Shown here one piece after another: positions 20,586-29,540 of a stretch of 64,000 nt of DNA; the stretch's first letter is position 1, and the number at the start of each line of letters is the position of its first letter. The stretch comes from Xanthobacter tagetidis. GTDB taxonomy: Bacteria; Pseudomonadota; Alphaproteobacteria; Rhizobiales; Xanthobacteraceae. The DNA lies in contig NZ_RCTF01000012.1 in the NCBI RefSeq assembly GCF_003667445.1, positions 1 through 64,000 of the forward strand, read 5' to 3'. The translations under genes were made by a program, and so were the position numbers. The notes below the pieces were generated by a model. The model worked only from the letters and a program-made list of their open reading frames with translations, was not told the DNA's origin and did not search any database.

Positions 20586-21527
20586 TCAGCGCCCGCGCGG
20601 CTCCACCGGGCGCATCAGCCCTTCCTGGGCCGAGGAGGCCACCAGCACGCCGTCGCGGGTGAAGAGCTGGCCGCGGCAGAAGCCGCGCGCGCCGGTCGCC
20701 ATGGGGCTTTCCTGGCTGTAGAGCAGCCACTCGTCGGCGCGGAACGGCTGGTGCAGCCACAGCGCGTGGTCGAGGCTGGCGCATTGCAGGTCGGCGTCGA
20801 ACACGCTGCGCCCGTGCGGCACCAGCGCCGCCTGGAGCAGCGAGAGGTCCGAGGCATAAGCGAGCACCGCCTGGTGGGTGGGCAGGTCGTCCGGCAGGCG
20901 CCCGCGCGCCCGCAGCCACAGGCTGGCCTTGGCGTCGGGCGAGCTGGTGGCATAGGAGCCGTCGAGGAAGATGGGCTTCACCTCCAGCGGGCGCAGCGCC
21001 ATCCAGTCGCGCAAGGCGGCGGCCGGAAAGCGCTTCAGCAGCCGCTCGCGCCACACCTCGTCGGGCGGCAGCTCCTCCGGCGTCGGCACGTGCGGCATCT
21101 TCGCCTGGTGCGTCAGCCCGTCCTCGACCACCTGGAACGAGGCCGACATGAAGAAGATCGCGCGCCCATGCTGGATCGCCACCACCCGCCGCGTGGCGAA
21201 GGACCTGCCGTCGCGGATGCGGTCTACGTCGTAGACGATGGGAATGGAGGGATCGCCGCCCAGCAGGAAGTAGCCGTGCAGCGAGTGGACCACGCGGGCC
21301 GGGTCCACGGTGCGGCGCGCCGCCACCAGCGCCTGGGCGATCACCTGGCCGCCGAACACCCGTCCGCCGCCGGGCGAGCCGCTGCGACCCCGGAACAGGT
21401 TGATCTCCAACTGTTCGAGGTCGAGGATGCCGAGCAGGGCATCGACGTCGGGCTGCCGGTCGCCGGAGGGCGTCTGCGCGGCGGACGTCTGCGTATCGGG
21501 TGTGGCGTCGGAGGAGGGCTCGGTCAT
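20586..21527 (-). CDS. tesB: Acyl-CoA thioesterase II
   Basis: A 313-residue double-hotdog thioesterase. Diagnostic segments are GGGRVFGGQVIAQALVAARRTV near residue 50, VHSLHGYFLLGGD near residue 85, and in the second half SLDHALWLHQPFRADEWLLYSQESP with the catalytic Asp of TesB near residue 258. It hydrolyses medium- and long-chain acyl-CoAs. The start at 21527 (MTEPSSDATPDTQ) gives a short flexible leader before LLGILDLEQLEINLFRG. It is divergent from the UbiH-type gene over a 130-bp gap. Confidence 0.94.
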   Translation of the reverse strand: MTEPSSDATPDTQTSAAQTPSGDRQPDVDALLGILDLEQLEINLFRGRSGSPGGGRVFGGQVIAQALVAARRTVDPARVVHSLHGYFLLGGDPSIPIVYDVDRIRDGRSFATRRVVAIQHGRAIFFMSASFQVVEDGLTHQAKMPHVPTPEELPPDEVWRERLLKRFPAAALRDWMALRPLEVKPIFLDGSYATSSPDAKASLWLRARGRLPDDLPTHQAVLAYASDLSLLQAALVPHGRSVFDADLQCASLDHALWLHQPFRADEWLLYSQESPMATGARGFCRGQLFTRDGVLVASSAQEGLMRPVEPRGR

Positions 21528-21657
21528 GGCGCGCTCGCTGGGGCCGCGCCAGGCGCGGCGGGCCTTGGACGAAAACGCCATGGCGCAGCAGCCCGCGTCA
21601 AGTCGCTTCCCCATTCGGCAGCCGCTGCCGGGGGGCAGGCAGAAGGAGAAGGGCACG

Positions 21658-22938
21658 ATGATCGGCACCGGCACCATGGGCGCCGCCGCCTCCGGCGGCA
21701 TCGAGGGGGTCCTTTCGGCCCAGCCTGCCTCGGACGTGGCCATCGTCGGCGGCGGCCTCGCGGGGCTGAGCCTCGCGCTCGCGCTGCGCCAGGGCCTCGG
21801 CCCGGACGCGGACATCGTGCTGTTCGATCCCGGCCTCGACCGGCTCGGCGCCGACGACGGGCGCTGCTCGGCCATCGCCGCCGGCGCGCGGCGCATGCTG
21901 ATGGCGCTCGGCGCGTGGGAGGGCGTGGCCGCCGCCGCGCAGCCGATCTGCTCCATGATCGTCACCGACAGCCGCACCCGCGACGTGGCGCGCCCGGTGT
22001 TCCTCACCTTCGACGGCGAGGTGGAGCCGGGCGAGGCGTTCGCGCACATGGTGCCCAACGCCGCCCTCCAGGCGGCGCTGCTTCAGGCGGCGCGCGCCGC
22101 CGGCATCGACCTGCGCGGCGCGGCGGTGGACGCGTTCGAGGCCGGCCGCGGCGGCGTGGGGCTGAGCTTCGGCGCCGGCGAGCGCCTTTCCACCCGCCTG
22201 CTGGTGGCCTGCGACGGGGCGCGCTCGCGCCTGCGCACCATGGCGGGTATCACCAACGTGTCGTGGGGCTACGGCCAGAGCGGCATCACCTTCACGGTGG
22301 AGCACGAGCGCCCACACGAGGGCCGGGCGGAGGAGCATTTCCTGCCCGCCGGCCCGTTCGCCACCTTGCCGCTGCCGGGCAACCGCTGCTCGGTGGTGTG
22401 GACCGAGCGCACCGCGGACGCCGAGCGCCTGCTTGCGCTGCCCGCGACCTCGTTCCAGGAGGAGCTGGAACAGCGCTTCGGCCACAAGCTCGGCTGGGTG
22501 AAGGTGGTCTCCAAGCCGCGTGCCTATCCGCTCGGCTTCGCCATGGCGCGCAGCTTCATCGGCGACCGCCTGGCTTTGGTGGGCGATGCCGCCCACCTCA
22601 TCCACCCCATCGCCGGCCAGGGCCTCAATATGGGCCTGCGCGACGTGGCGGCGCTGGCCGAGGTGGTCACCGACGCCGCCCGCGTCGGGCTCGATTTCGC
22701 CGCCCCCTCGGTGCTGGAGCGCTACCAGCGCTGGCGGCGGTTCGACACCCTGGCCATGGGGGTCGCGACCGACGGGCTCAACCGCCTGTTCTCCAACCGC
22801 TCGGACGTGCTGCGCGCGGTGCGCGACGTGGGCCTCGGCCTGGTGGACCGGCTGCCGCGCCTCAAGGGCCTGTTTATCCGCGACGCCGCCGGCCTCACCG
22901 GCGAGGTGCCGAAGCTGCTGCGCGGCGAGATGCTCTGA
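21658..22938 (+). CDS. FAD-dependent UbiH/UbiF/COQ6-family hydroxylase
   Basis: A 426-residue flavoprotein monooxygenase of the ubiquinone-biosynthesis family. It has the FAD-binding GxGxxG segment VAIVGGGLAGLSLALALRQ near residue 27, the DG motif region LLVACDGARSRLR near residue 180, and the second FAD motif LALVGDAAHLIHPIAGQGLN near residue 305. It probably hydroxylates a ring position of the ubiquinone precursor. In-family assignment to UbiH, UbiF, UbiI or UbiL needs a tree. The ATG at 21658 follows an AAGGAG site. The gene is convergent with the metal ATPase gene, 7 bp apart. Confidence 0.9.
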   Translation: MIGTGTMGAAASGGIEGVLSAQPASDVAIVGGGLAGLSLALALRQGLGPDADIVLFDPGLDRLGADDGRCSAIAAGARRMLMALGAWEGVAAAAQPICSMIVTDSRTRDVARPVFLTFDGEVEPGEAFAHMVPNAALQAALLQAARAAGIDLRGAAVDAFEAGRGGVGLSFGAGERLSTRLLVACDGARSRLRTMAGITNVSWGYGQSGITFTVEHERPHEGRAEEHFLPAGPFATLPLPGNRCSVVWTERTADAERLLALPATSFQEELEQRFGHKLGWVKVVSKPRAYPLGFAMARSFIGDRLALVGDAAHLIHPIAGQGLNMGLRDVAALAEVVTDAARVGLDFAAPSVLERYQRWRRFDTLAMGVATDGLNRLFSNRSDVLRAVRDVGLGLVDRLPRLKGLFIRDAAGLTGEVPKLLRGEML

Positions 22939-22945
22939 GCCCCCG

Positions 22946-24892
22946 TCAGGGGCAGGAGGAGCGGCAGGCGGCGCAGCCGCCGGCCGGGTGCGCGGCGGTG
23001 CCGGCCTGCGGCGGACGCGGCGGGGCGCCGGGCAGCAGCGCGCGCAGCGCGTTGAGGATCACCGCCACGTCGATGGCCTCCTGCAGCAGCGCGCCCTCGA
23101 CCGGCGGCAGATAGCCGAACGCCGCCGCCAGCATGCCCAGCACCGACAGGGCGATGCCGGCGATGACGCTCTGGCGGGCGATGGCGAGCGCGCGCCGTGC
23201 CGCCGCCACGCCCTCGGCCAGCCGGTCCAGCCGGTCCACCAGCAGCACCACGTCCGCCACCTCGGCGGAGGCCGCGGCGCCGCGCGCGCCCATGGCGACG
23301 CCCACGTCGGCGGCGGCGAGCGCCGGCGCGTCGTTGACGCCGTCGCCCACCATCATCACCGGGCCGAAGGCGCGCGCCGACGTCACGGTCGCGACCTTCT
23401 CCTCCGGGGCGAGGTCGCCGGCGCAGTCGTCGGCGCCGATGCGGCGGCACAGGGCCGCCACCGCTGCGCTCCGGTCGCCCGAGGCGAGGCGGATATGGTC
23501 GACGCCGGCCGCGCGCAGCGCCGCCGCCATGGCCGGCGCCTCGGCGCGCATGTGGTCGGCGAGCACGATGCGCCCGGCGAGCCGACCGTCCACCGCGACC
23601 TTGACCATGGCGGTGGCGTCCTCCTCGGACCGGCGGACCTCGGGAAGGCGGCCGGATGCCCGCGCGCCCACATAGGCGCCCGAGCCGATCGCCACCGTGT
23701 AGCCCTCGACCCGGCCGGTGAGGCCGGCGCCGCCGTCCTCCGCCACGTCCTGCGGCGCCGACAGCGGGAGGCCGCGGGCGCGGGCCGCCGCCACCAGCGC
23801 CTCCGCCACCACATGGTTCGAGGCCTGGTCGAGGCTCGCGGCGAGGCGCAGCACCTCGTCCGGATCAAAGCCGTCCGCCACGTCGATGGCGGCGATGGCG
23901 GCGCGGCCTTCGGTGAGCGTTCCGGTCTTGTCGAGCACCAGCGCGCGCACCCGTGCCATGGCCTCCAGCGCGCCGCCGCTCTTCACCAGGACGCCGAGCT
24001 TCGCGGCGCGCGACAGGCCCGCCATGAGTGCCACCGGAACCGCGAGAATCAGGGGGCAGGGGGTCGCCACCACCAGCACCGCGAGCGCGCGGCGCGGGTC
24101 GCCGGACAGGAGCGCCGCGCCCGCCGCCAGGGCGAGCGACACCGCGAGGAAGCCGAGCGCGTAGCGGTCGGCGAGCCGCACCAAAGGCGCGCGACTGCCG
24201 GCGGCCGCCTCCACCAGCCGCACGATGGCGGCATAGGTGCTCTCGCGCGCGCTCTTCAGCGCGACGAGGTCGAAGGCGGGACCCACATTGACCGAACCCG
24301 ACAAGGCGGTTTCCCCAGCGCCGCGCCGCACCGGGTGCGCCTCTCCGGTGATCGCGGACTGGTCGAGGAGGCCGGAACCGTCGGCGATCCGTCCGTCCAC
24401 CGGCACGGCATCTCCGTGGCGCACCAGGAGAACGTCGCCGGGCCCGATCGCCGCGATGGGCCGGCTGACGAGGTCCTCGCCCTCGCGCCGGAGCGCGGTG
24501 CGCGGCGCGCGGGCGACAAGCTGGGTCATCTCGCGCCGCGCCCGGTTCTGCGCCAGCGCCTCCAGCAGCTGGCCGCCCGCATACATGAGCGCCACCACGT
24601 TGCCGGCGAGCGGCTCGCCGAAGGCCAGCGCGGCGCTCATGGACAGAGCGGCGAGGATGTCGAGGCCGAACTGGCCGGCCTTGAGCGAGCGGACGATCTC
24701 CAGCACCAGCGCGGCCAGCACCGGCGCGGTGCCCAGCACGAAGGCGACGTGCGCGGCGTCGGGTCGGCCGAAGCCGAGCAGCAGGACCGTGCCCGCCAGC
24801 AGCGGCAGCGCCGCGAGCGCGAACAGCACCCGGCCGCCGGCGGCGGCGGGCGGGTCGAGGTTTGCCGTGGCGGTGGAGGTCTCGGCGTGCAT
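22946..24892 (-). CDS. P1B-type metal-transporting ATPase with TPC membrane motif
   Basis: A 648-residue heavy-metal P-type ATPase without an N-terminal HMA domain. The phosphorylation motif DKTGTLTEG is near residue 320, TGE of the actuator near residue 180, and GDGVNDAP near residue 510. The transmembrane metal motif is TPCPL (about residue 277) rather than CPC, CPH or SPC, and the usual HP dipeptide is replaced (SNHVVAEAL). The C-terminus ends in a Cys cluster (GGCAACRSSCP). TPC is the motif of a small P1B subgroup tied to Ni, Fe or Co export. It is divergent from mbfA over a 131-bp region with an Irr-type box. A longer start at 24931 is possible. Confidence 0.87.
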   Translation of the reverse strand: MHAETSTATANLDPPAAAGGRVLFALAALPLLAGTVLLLGFGRPDAAHVAFVLGTAPVLAALVLEIVRSLKAGQFGLDILAALSMSAALAFGEPLAGNVVALMYAGGQLLEALAQNRARREMTQLVARAPRTALRREGEDLVSRPIAAIGPGDVLLVRHGDAVPVDGRIADGSGLLDQSAITGEAHPVRRGAGETALSGSVNVGPAFDLVALKSARESTYAAIVRLVEAAAGSRAPLVRLADRYALGFLAVSLALAAGAALLSGDPRRALAVLVVATPCPLILAVPVALMAGLSRAAKLGVLVKSGGALEAMARVRALVLDKTGTLTEGRAAIAAIDVADGFDPDEVLRLAASLDQASNHVVAEALVAAARARGLPLSAPQDVAEDGGAGLTGRVEGYTVAIGSGAYVGARASGRLPEVRRSEEDATAMVKVAVDGRLAGRIVLADHMRAEAPAMAAALRAAGVDHIRLASGDRSAAVAALCRRIGADDCAGDLAPEEKVATVTSARAFGPVMMVGDGVNDAPALAAADVGVAMGARGAAASAEVADVVLLVDRLDRLAEGVAAARRALAIARQSVIAGIALSVLGMLAAAFGYLPPVEGALLQEAIDVAVILNALRALLPGAPPRPPQAGTAAHPAGGCAACRSSCP

Positions 24893-24993
24893 GCTCTGCT
24901 CTCGAAGGCGCGGCGCCGGCGCCTGCGGCACTTCGCCTTAGCCTTGGCGCGTCCGTGTCATTGCCGCGTCGCCCGCGGCCCTTCATATGGTTC

Positions 24994-25010
24994 TTTAGAA
25001 TCAATTTAAA
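24994..25010. promoter_or_regulatory. Irr-type iron control element (ICE) between metal ATPase and mbfA
   Basis: TTTAGAA-TCA-ATTTAAA at 24994-25010 matches the inverted-repeat ICE/Irr box (TTTAGAA-N3-TTCTAAA) in the left arm fully and the right arm at 5 of 7 positions. It ends 13 bp before the mbfA ATG, overlapping where a promoter would be. mbfA is a known Irr target in Bradyrhizobium and Agrobacterium. It could also control the divergent ATPase. Confidence 0.75.
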
Positions 25011-25023
25011 CTGGAGTCACGGC

Positions 25024-26010
25024 ATGTTCTCCGCCCTTCCCGCGCTTGTGGGTCGCAGGCGCTTTTCCGACCTCAGCGAGAGCGAGGTGCTCGCCCTCGC
25101 CATCTCCTCCGAGGAAGACGACGCGCGCACCTATGACGACTATGCCGCCGCGCTGCGGACCGAGTATCCGGACACGGCCAATGTCTTCGAGGGCATGGCG
25201 GCGCAGGAGCGCGGCCATGCGGCGAACCTGAAGCGCGACTTCGAGCGTCGCTTCGGCCCCCATGTGCCACTGGTCCGGCGCGAGTCCATCGCCGGCTATT
25301 ACAGCCGCAGGCCGGCCTGGGTGATCTGCAACCTCGGCATCGATCGCATCCGCCAGGAAGTCGGGCGGATGGAGGACGAGAGCGCCAGTTTCTATCTCGA
25401 GGCGCAGAAGAAGGCGACCGATCCCGGCACCCGCGCGCTGCTGGACAGCCTCTACAAGGTGGAGCTTCAGCACGAGGAGATCGCCGGCTCGCTGGCCGAG
25501 AAGTACCTGCCCGTCGACAGGAAGCAGGAGGAGGACGAGAAGGCCCGGCGCCAGTTCGTGCTCACCTGGGTGCAGCCGGGCCTCGCCGGGCTGATGGACG
25601 GCTCGGTTTCCACCCTCGCCCCCATCTTCGCCACCGCCTTCGCCACGCAGAATTCCCACACCACGCTGCTGGTCGGCCTCGCCGCCGCGGTGGGCGCGGG
25701 CATCTCCATGGGCTTCACCGAGGCGGTGCACGACGACGGCGTGATCTCGGGCCGCGGCTCGCCGCTGAAGCGCGGCATCGCCTCGGGTGTGATGACGGCG
25801 GTGGGCGGCCTCGGCCACGCTCTGCCCTACCTCATCCCGGATTTCTGGACCGCGACGGCGATCGCCATCGCCGTGGTGTTCGTGGAATTGTGGGCCATCG
25901 CCTTCATCCAGAACCGCTACATGGAGACGCCGTTCCTGCGCTCGGTGTTCCAGGTGGTGCTGGGCGGCGCTTTGGTGCTGGCCGCCGGCATCTTCATCGG
26001 CGGCAGTTGA
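25024..26010 (+). CDS. mbfA: Membrane-bound ferritin/iron exporter MbfA
   Basis: A 328-residue fusion of an N-terminal ferritin-like domain (residues 1-165) and a C-terminal VIT1/CCC1-type membrane domain. The ferritin part keeps two E-x-x-H metal motifs: ERGH (AAQERGHAANLKRDFERRF) near residue 61 and ELQH (YKVELQHEEIAGSL) near residue 150. The membrane part has several helices, with GLMDGSVSTLAPIFATAFA and GISMGFTEAVHDDG as VIT1 hallmarks. It is an iron exporter giving iron and peroxide resistance in relatives. It is preceded by an Irr-type box and a GGAG ribosome-binding site. Confidence 0.95.
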   Translation: MFSALPALVGRRRFSDLSESEVLALAISSEEDDARTYDDYAAALRTEYPDTANVFEGMAAQERGHAANLKRDFERRFGPHVPLVRRESIAGYYSRRPAWVICNLGIDRIRQEVGRMEDESASFYLEAQKKATDPGTRALLDSLYKVELQHEEIAGSLAEKYLPVDRKQEEDEKARRQFVLTWVQPGLAGLMDGSVSTLAPIFATAFATQNSHTTLLVGLAAAVGAGISMGFTEAVHDDGVISGRGSPLKRGIASGVMTAVGGLGHALPYLIPDFWTATAIAIAVVFVELWAIAFIQNRYMETPFLRSVFQVVLGGALVLAAGIFIGGS

Positions 26011-26051
26011 GGGTCGCGCCTTCCGTTCCGGTGCCGCTGCGCGATGGAACT

Positions 26052-26160
26052 CTCTCCCCGGCGGGGAGAGGGCAGGGTGAGGGGCGGGCCGCCTGAAGCG
26101 CGCGTTCCGCCTCGGCGACGGCGGAACCCCTTGCCCTACCCCTCTCCCTCGGGAGAGGGG
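26052..26160. repeat. Mosaic of three intergenic palindromes (REP/BIME-like) after mbfA
   Basis: Three perfect hairpins lie in a row: CTCTCCCC/GGGGAGAG (26052-26070, 3-nt loop), GTTCCGCC/GGCGGAAC (26104-26127), and CCCCTCTCCC/GGGAGAGGGG (26139-26160, 2-nt loop). The outer two share a GGGAGAGGG-n-GCAGG core in the same orientation. No coding frame is convincing in 26011-26302. This family is common between genes in related genomes. Confidence 0.8.
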
Positions 26161-26302
26161 GCAGGTCGCGAGGGGTGAGAAAGCGGTCACCGGAAAAGCA
26201 AGGGTGTCCTTGCGCCGGCACATGGCGCGCCGGTGTCGGCGGTGCCACTCTTCGCCGGTGCGCCCAAGGAGGCGGCAAAGGAGGCCACAAAGGAGTCCGC
26301 CC

Positions 26303-27286
26303 ATGCGCGCCATGGTCCTGAATGCCCCCGGTGAGCGCCTGGTTGAGCAGGAGCGGCCCGACCCCGTGCCCGGGCCAGGCGAGGTGGTAATCGCGGTCTC
26401 GGCCTGCGGCGTCTGCCGCACCGATCTCCACGTGGTCGACGGCGAGCTGCCGCAGGCGCGCTATCCCGTCGTGCCGGGCCACGAGGTGGTGGGCCGGGTG
26501 GCGTCGCTCGGCGCCGGCGTCGCGCATCTTCGCCTCGGCGAGCGGGTGGGGATCGGCTGGCTCGGGCAGGCCTGCGGCGTCTGCCCCTATTGCGCGGCGC
26601 AGGAGGAAAATCTCTGCGACGCCCCGGTGTTCACCGGCTGCACGCGCGACGGTGGCTTCGCCAGCCACATGGTGGCCGACGCGGCCTTCGCCTATCCGCT
26701 CGGGGAGGCGGGGGAGGACACCGCCCTCGCGCCGCTCCTGTGCGCCGGGCTGATCGGCTGGCGCACGCTGAAGATGGCGGGCGAGGGGCGCCGCATCGGC
26801 CTCTACGGCTTCGGCGCGGCGGCCCACATCATCGCCCAGGTGGCGCGCTGGCAGGGCCGGGAGGTCTACGCCTTCACCCGGCCGGGCGATCGCGCGGCGC
26901 AGGACTTCGCCCGCGCGCTTGGCGCCGTCCATGCCGGCGGCTCGGACGCGCCGTCGCCCGAGCCGCTCGACGCCGCCCTCATCTTCGCCCCCGCGGGCGA
27001 GCTGGTGCCGCAGGCGCTGAAGGCGGTGCGCAAGGGCGGGCGCGTGGTGTGCGGCGGCATCCACATGAGCGACATTCCCGCCTTCCCCTATGCGTGGCTG
27101 TGGGAGGAGCGCAAGATTCTCTCGGTGGCGAACCTCACCCGGCAGGACGCATACGAATTCCTCGACATGGCGCCGAAGGCCGGCGTCGCGACGCACGTGA
27201 CGCCCTATGCGCTCGCGGATGCGAACCGCGCGCTCGACGACCTGCGCGCCGGCCGGCTCACCGGCGCCGCGGTGCTGGCGCCGTAG
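26303..27286 (+). CDS. Zinc-dependent alcohol dehydrogenase (MDR family)
   Basis: A 327-residue medium-chain dehydrogenase. The catalytic zinc site is CGVCRTDLHVVDGEL (Cys and H/D near residue 37) with GHEVVGRV; the structural zinc Cys set is CGVCPYCAAQEENLC near residues 92-106. The Rossmann segment IGLYGFGAAAHIIAQVA near residue 173 binds NAD(P). Similar proteins are annotated as AdhA-like or alcohol dehydrogenases acting in PHB- or volatile-alcohol metabolism; the substrate is unknown. The ATG at 26303 is preceded by AAGGAG. The long GC-rich repeat upstream separates it from mbfA. Confidence 0.88.
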   Translation: MRAMVLNAPGERLVEQERPDPVPGPGEVVIAVSACGVCRTDLHVVDGELPQARYPVVPGHEVVGRVASLGAGVAHLRLGERVGIGWLGQACGVCPYCAAQEENLCDAPVFTGCTRDGGFASHMVADAAFAYPLGEAGEDTALAPLLCAGLIGWRTLKMAGEGRRIGLYGFGAAAHIIAQVARWQGREVYAFTRPGDRAAQDFARALGAVHAGGSDAPSPEPLDAALIFAPAGELVPQALKAVRKGGRVVCGGIHMSDIPAFPYAWLWEERKILSVANLTRQDAYEFLDMAPKAGVATHVTPYALADANRALDDLRAGRLTGAAVLAP

Positions 27287-27339
27287 GGCGGCGTGTTCCC
27301 GAGTGTCATGTCCCCGCCGTCATCCCTCCCCGCCGTCGT

Positions 27340-27443
27340 CCCCCGCCTCGTGCGGGGGATCCGCCCTGCGGCCGGGCGGACGCCTTTGCATTCAAGGCGG
27401 CGCAAGCGGCCGCAGGGCGGATGCCCCGGACGGGAGGGGGCAT
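27340..27443. repeat. Large compound palindrome (BIME-like) between adh and phaC
   Basis: Nested inverted repeats: CCCCCGC/GCGGGGG (27340-27358), a perfect 16-bp pair ATCCGCCCTGCGGCCG (27359-27374) with its complement at 27407-27422, inner arms CGCCTT/AAGGCG (27381-27399), and ATGCCCC/GGGGCAT (27421-27443). The whole can fold into a cruciform-like structure between two convergent genes. Confidence 0.8.
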
Positions 27444-27494
27444 GACGGCGGCTTGAACGTCTGTAGCTGAGGCCTCGGCGCTGACGGCGGGAGC

Positions 27495-29432
27495 CTAGCG
27501 CTGCATCACATAGGTGCCCGGCGCCGGTCCGAGCACCTTGTGGCCGGGGGTGCCGATATAGGGCAGGTGGATGCGCCCGGACGAGTGGGCCGTGAGCCAC
27601 GCCTCCCAGGCCGGCCACCAGGAGCCCTCCTGCGGCGGGTTCTGCTCCATCCATTCCTGCGGGCTCACATGGAGCGCGCCGTGGGGCGTGTCGTGGATGC
27701 GGAAATGGCGGCGCTTGTGGCCGGGCTCGGAAACGATTCCCGCATTGTGCCCGCCCGAGGCCAGCACGAAGGTCACGTCCGTGTCGGCGAGCTGGTGGAT
27801 CTTGTAGACCGACGTCCAGGGCGCCACGTGGTCGCGCTCGGTGCCCACCACGAACAGCGGCACGCGGATGTTCTGGAGCGCCACCGGCCGCCCGTCCACC
27901 TGGTAGCGGCCGGCGGCGAGGTCGTTCTCCAGGAACATCTTGCGCAGATATTCCGAATGCATGCGGTAGGGCAGGCGCGTGGCGTCGGCGTTCCAGGCCA
28001 TGAGGTCGTTCATGGGCGCGCGCTCGCCCATGAGATACTCGCGCACCATGCGCGACCAGACGAGGTCGTTGGAGCGCAGCATCTGGAACGCTCCCGCCAT
28101 CTGGCCGGCGGACAGGTAGCCCTGGTCCCACATGACGCTTTCCAGCGCATAGAGCGCGCTCGGGTCGACGAACAGCTGCAGCTCGCCCGGCTCGGAGAAG
28201 TCGGTCTGGGCGGCGAACAGCGTCATGGACTTCAGCCGCGCGTCGCCGGTCCGAGCCATGGCCGCGGCGGCGATGGCGAGCAGCGTGCCGCCGAGGCAGT
28301 AGCCCGCCGCATGCACCTTCTGGCCCGGCACCACCTGGCTCACGATGTCGAGCGCCGCCATCACGCCGAGCGTGCGGTAGTCCTCGAAGCCCAGGTCGCG
28401 GTCCTCCTTGGTGACGTTGCGCCAGGAGATGCAGAACACCGTGTGGCCCTTGTCCACCAGATAGCGGATCAGCGAGTTCTGCGGCGACAGATCGAGGATG
28501 TAATACTTCATGATCCAGGCCGGCACGATCAGGATCGGCTCGGCCTCCACGTCGCGCGTGGTGGCGCGGTACTGGATCAGCTCCATCAGGTGGTTGCGGT
28601 AGATCACCTCGCCGGGCGTGACCGCCACCTCCTTGCCGGGGGTGAAGGCCTCCGCCCCCACCGGCGGCTGGCCGGCGGCCTTGCGCGCCTGGTCCTCCAG
28701 GAGGTTGCGCGCGCCCTCCACGAAGTTGCCGCCCAGCGTCTGGCGCGCGCGCTTGAGCACCTCCGGATTGGTGAACGGCGAATTGGAGGGCGAGGCCATG
28801 TCGAGCATCTGGCGCGCCGCGAACGCCACCACCGCCTCGTTGTGGGGCGACACGCCCGGAACGCCTTGGGTGGCGTTGTGCCACCACTGCTGGTTCAGGA
28901 GGAAGCCCTGGTACCAGAAGCGGAACGGCCAGTCCTGCCAGGACGGGGCGGAGAAGCGCTCGTCCCCCTCCAGCGGCTGGATGCAGGCCGGCAGGCTCCG
29001 GTCGAAGGTGGAGGCGGCGGCATAGGCGCCGAACCGCGCCGCCTTGCGCCAGGCCTTGACGGCCAGCTCCGCCTGCTTGCCGGGGGCGGCGGCGAGGTGC
29101 ATCCACCAGTCCATCACCGCGAGCGACATGCCGATGGGCGAGAGGCCCTGCGTCGCCCGCGCGCCGAGCGCGGCGGCGGCGCGGTCCACGGCGCGGAAGG
29201 CGGCCGGCGCGGTGCCGCTCTCGAAATCCTCCTCGTCCGGGCACAGAAAGGCGGGCAGCGCGGGAAAGCCGGCCATCGGCAGGCGCCAGGGCGCGGGGAT
29301 CGCCGCGCCTGCTGCGGGCTCCGGTGCGGCGGGCGCTGCGGGGACCGGGGTCAGCGCAGTTGCGGCAGGAGCGGGCGCCGCCGCAGGCGCGGCCGCCGGC
29401 AGGAGAGAGGGCGCGGTCTGGGTGACGGGCAT
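27495..29432 (-). CDS. phaC: Class I poly(3-hydroxyalkanoate) synthase
   Basis: A 645-residue PHA synthase that polymerises 3-hydroxybutyryl-CoA on storage granules. The catalytic Cys lies in the modified lipase box AAGYCLGGTLLAIA near residue 376. The Asp is in GTERDHVAPWTSVYKIHQL and the His in LASGGHNAGIVSEPGH. The N-terminal ~45 residues are rich in Ala and Pro and low complexity, with homology starting around ALPAFLCPDEEDF. The start at 29432 begins MPVTQTAPSLL. It is divergent from an acyl-CoA dehydrogenase over 252 bp, with a FixK/FNR-like box in between. Confidence 0.95.
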   Translation of the reverse strand: MPVTQTAPSLLPAAAPAAAPAPAATALTPVPAAPAAPEPAAGAAIPAPWRLPMAGFPALPAFLCPDEEDFESGTAPAAFRAVDRAAAALGARATQGLSPIGMSLAVMDWWMHLAAAPGKQAELAVKAWRKAARFGAYAAASTFDRSLPACIQPLEGDERFSAPSWQDWPFRFWYQGFLLNQQWWHNATQGVPGVSPHNEAVVAFAARQMLDMASPSNSPFTNPEVLKRARQTLGGNFVEGARNLLEDQARKAAGQPPVGAEAFTPGKEVAVTPGEVIYRNHLMELIQYRATTRDVEAEPILIVPAWIMKYYILDLSPQNSLIRYLVDKGHTVFCISWRNVTKEDRDLGFEDYRTLGVMAALDIVSQVVPGQKVHAAGYCLGGTLLAIAAAAMARTGDARLKSMTLFAAQTDFSEPGELQLFVDPSALYALESVMWDQGYLSAGQMAGAFQMLRSNDLVWSRMVREYLMGERAPMNDLMAWNADATRLPYRMHSEYLRKMFLENDLAAGRYQVDGRPVALQNIRVPLFVVGTERDHVAPWTSVYKIHQLADTDVTFVLASGGHNAGIVSEPGHKRRHFRIHDTPHGALHVSPQEWMEQNPPQEGSWWPAWEAWLTAHSSGRIHLPYIGTPGHKVLGPAPGTYVMQR

Positions 29433-29540
29433 GGCGCAGCTTCCAACGGACGTCGGGCGGGATACGGTGCCGGCTCTTTCGGTTGTCCTGCCCCGCGGCC
29501 GAACAGGCCGGCAGGGGTGGGCCGTTCCGGGCCATGGAAC

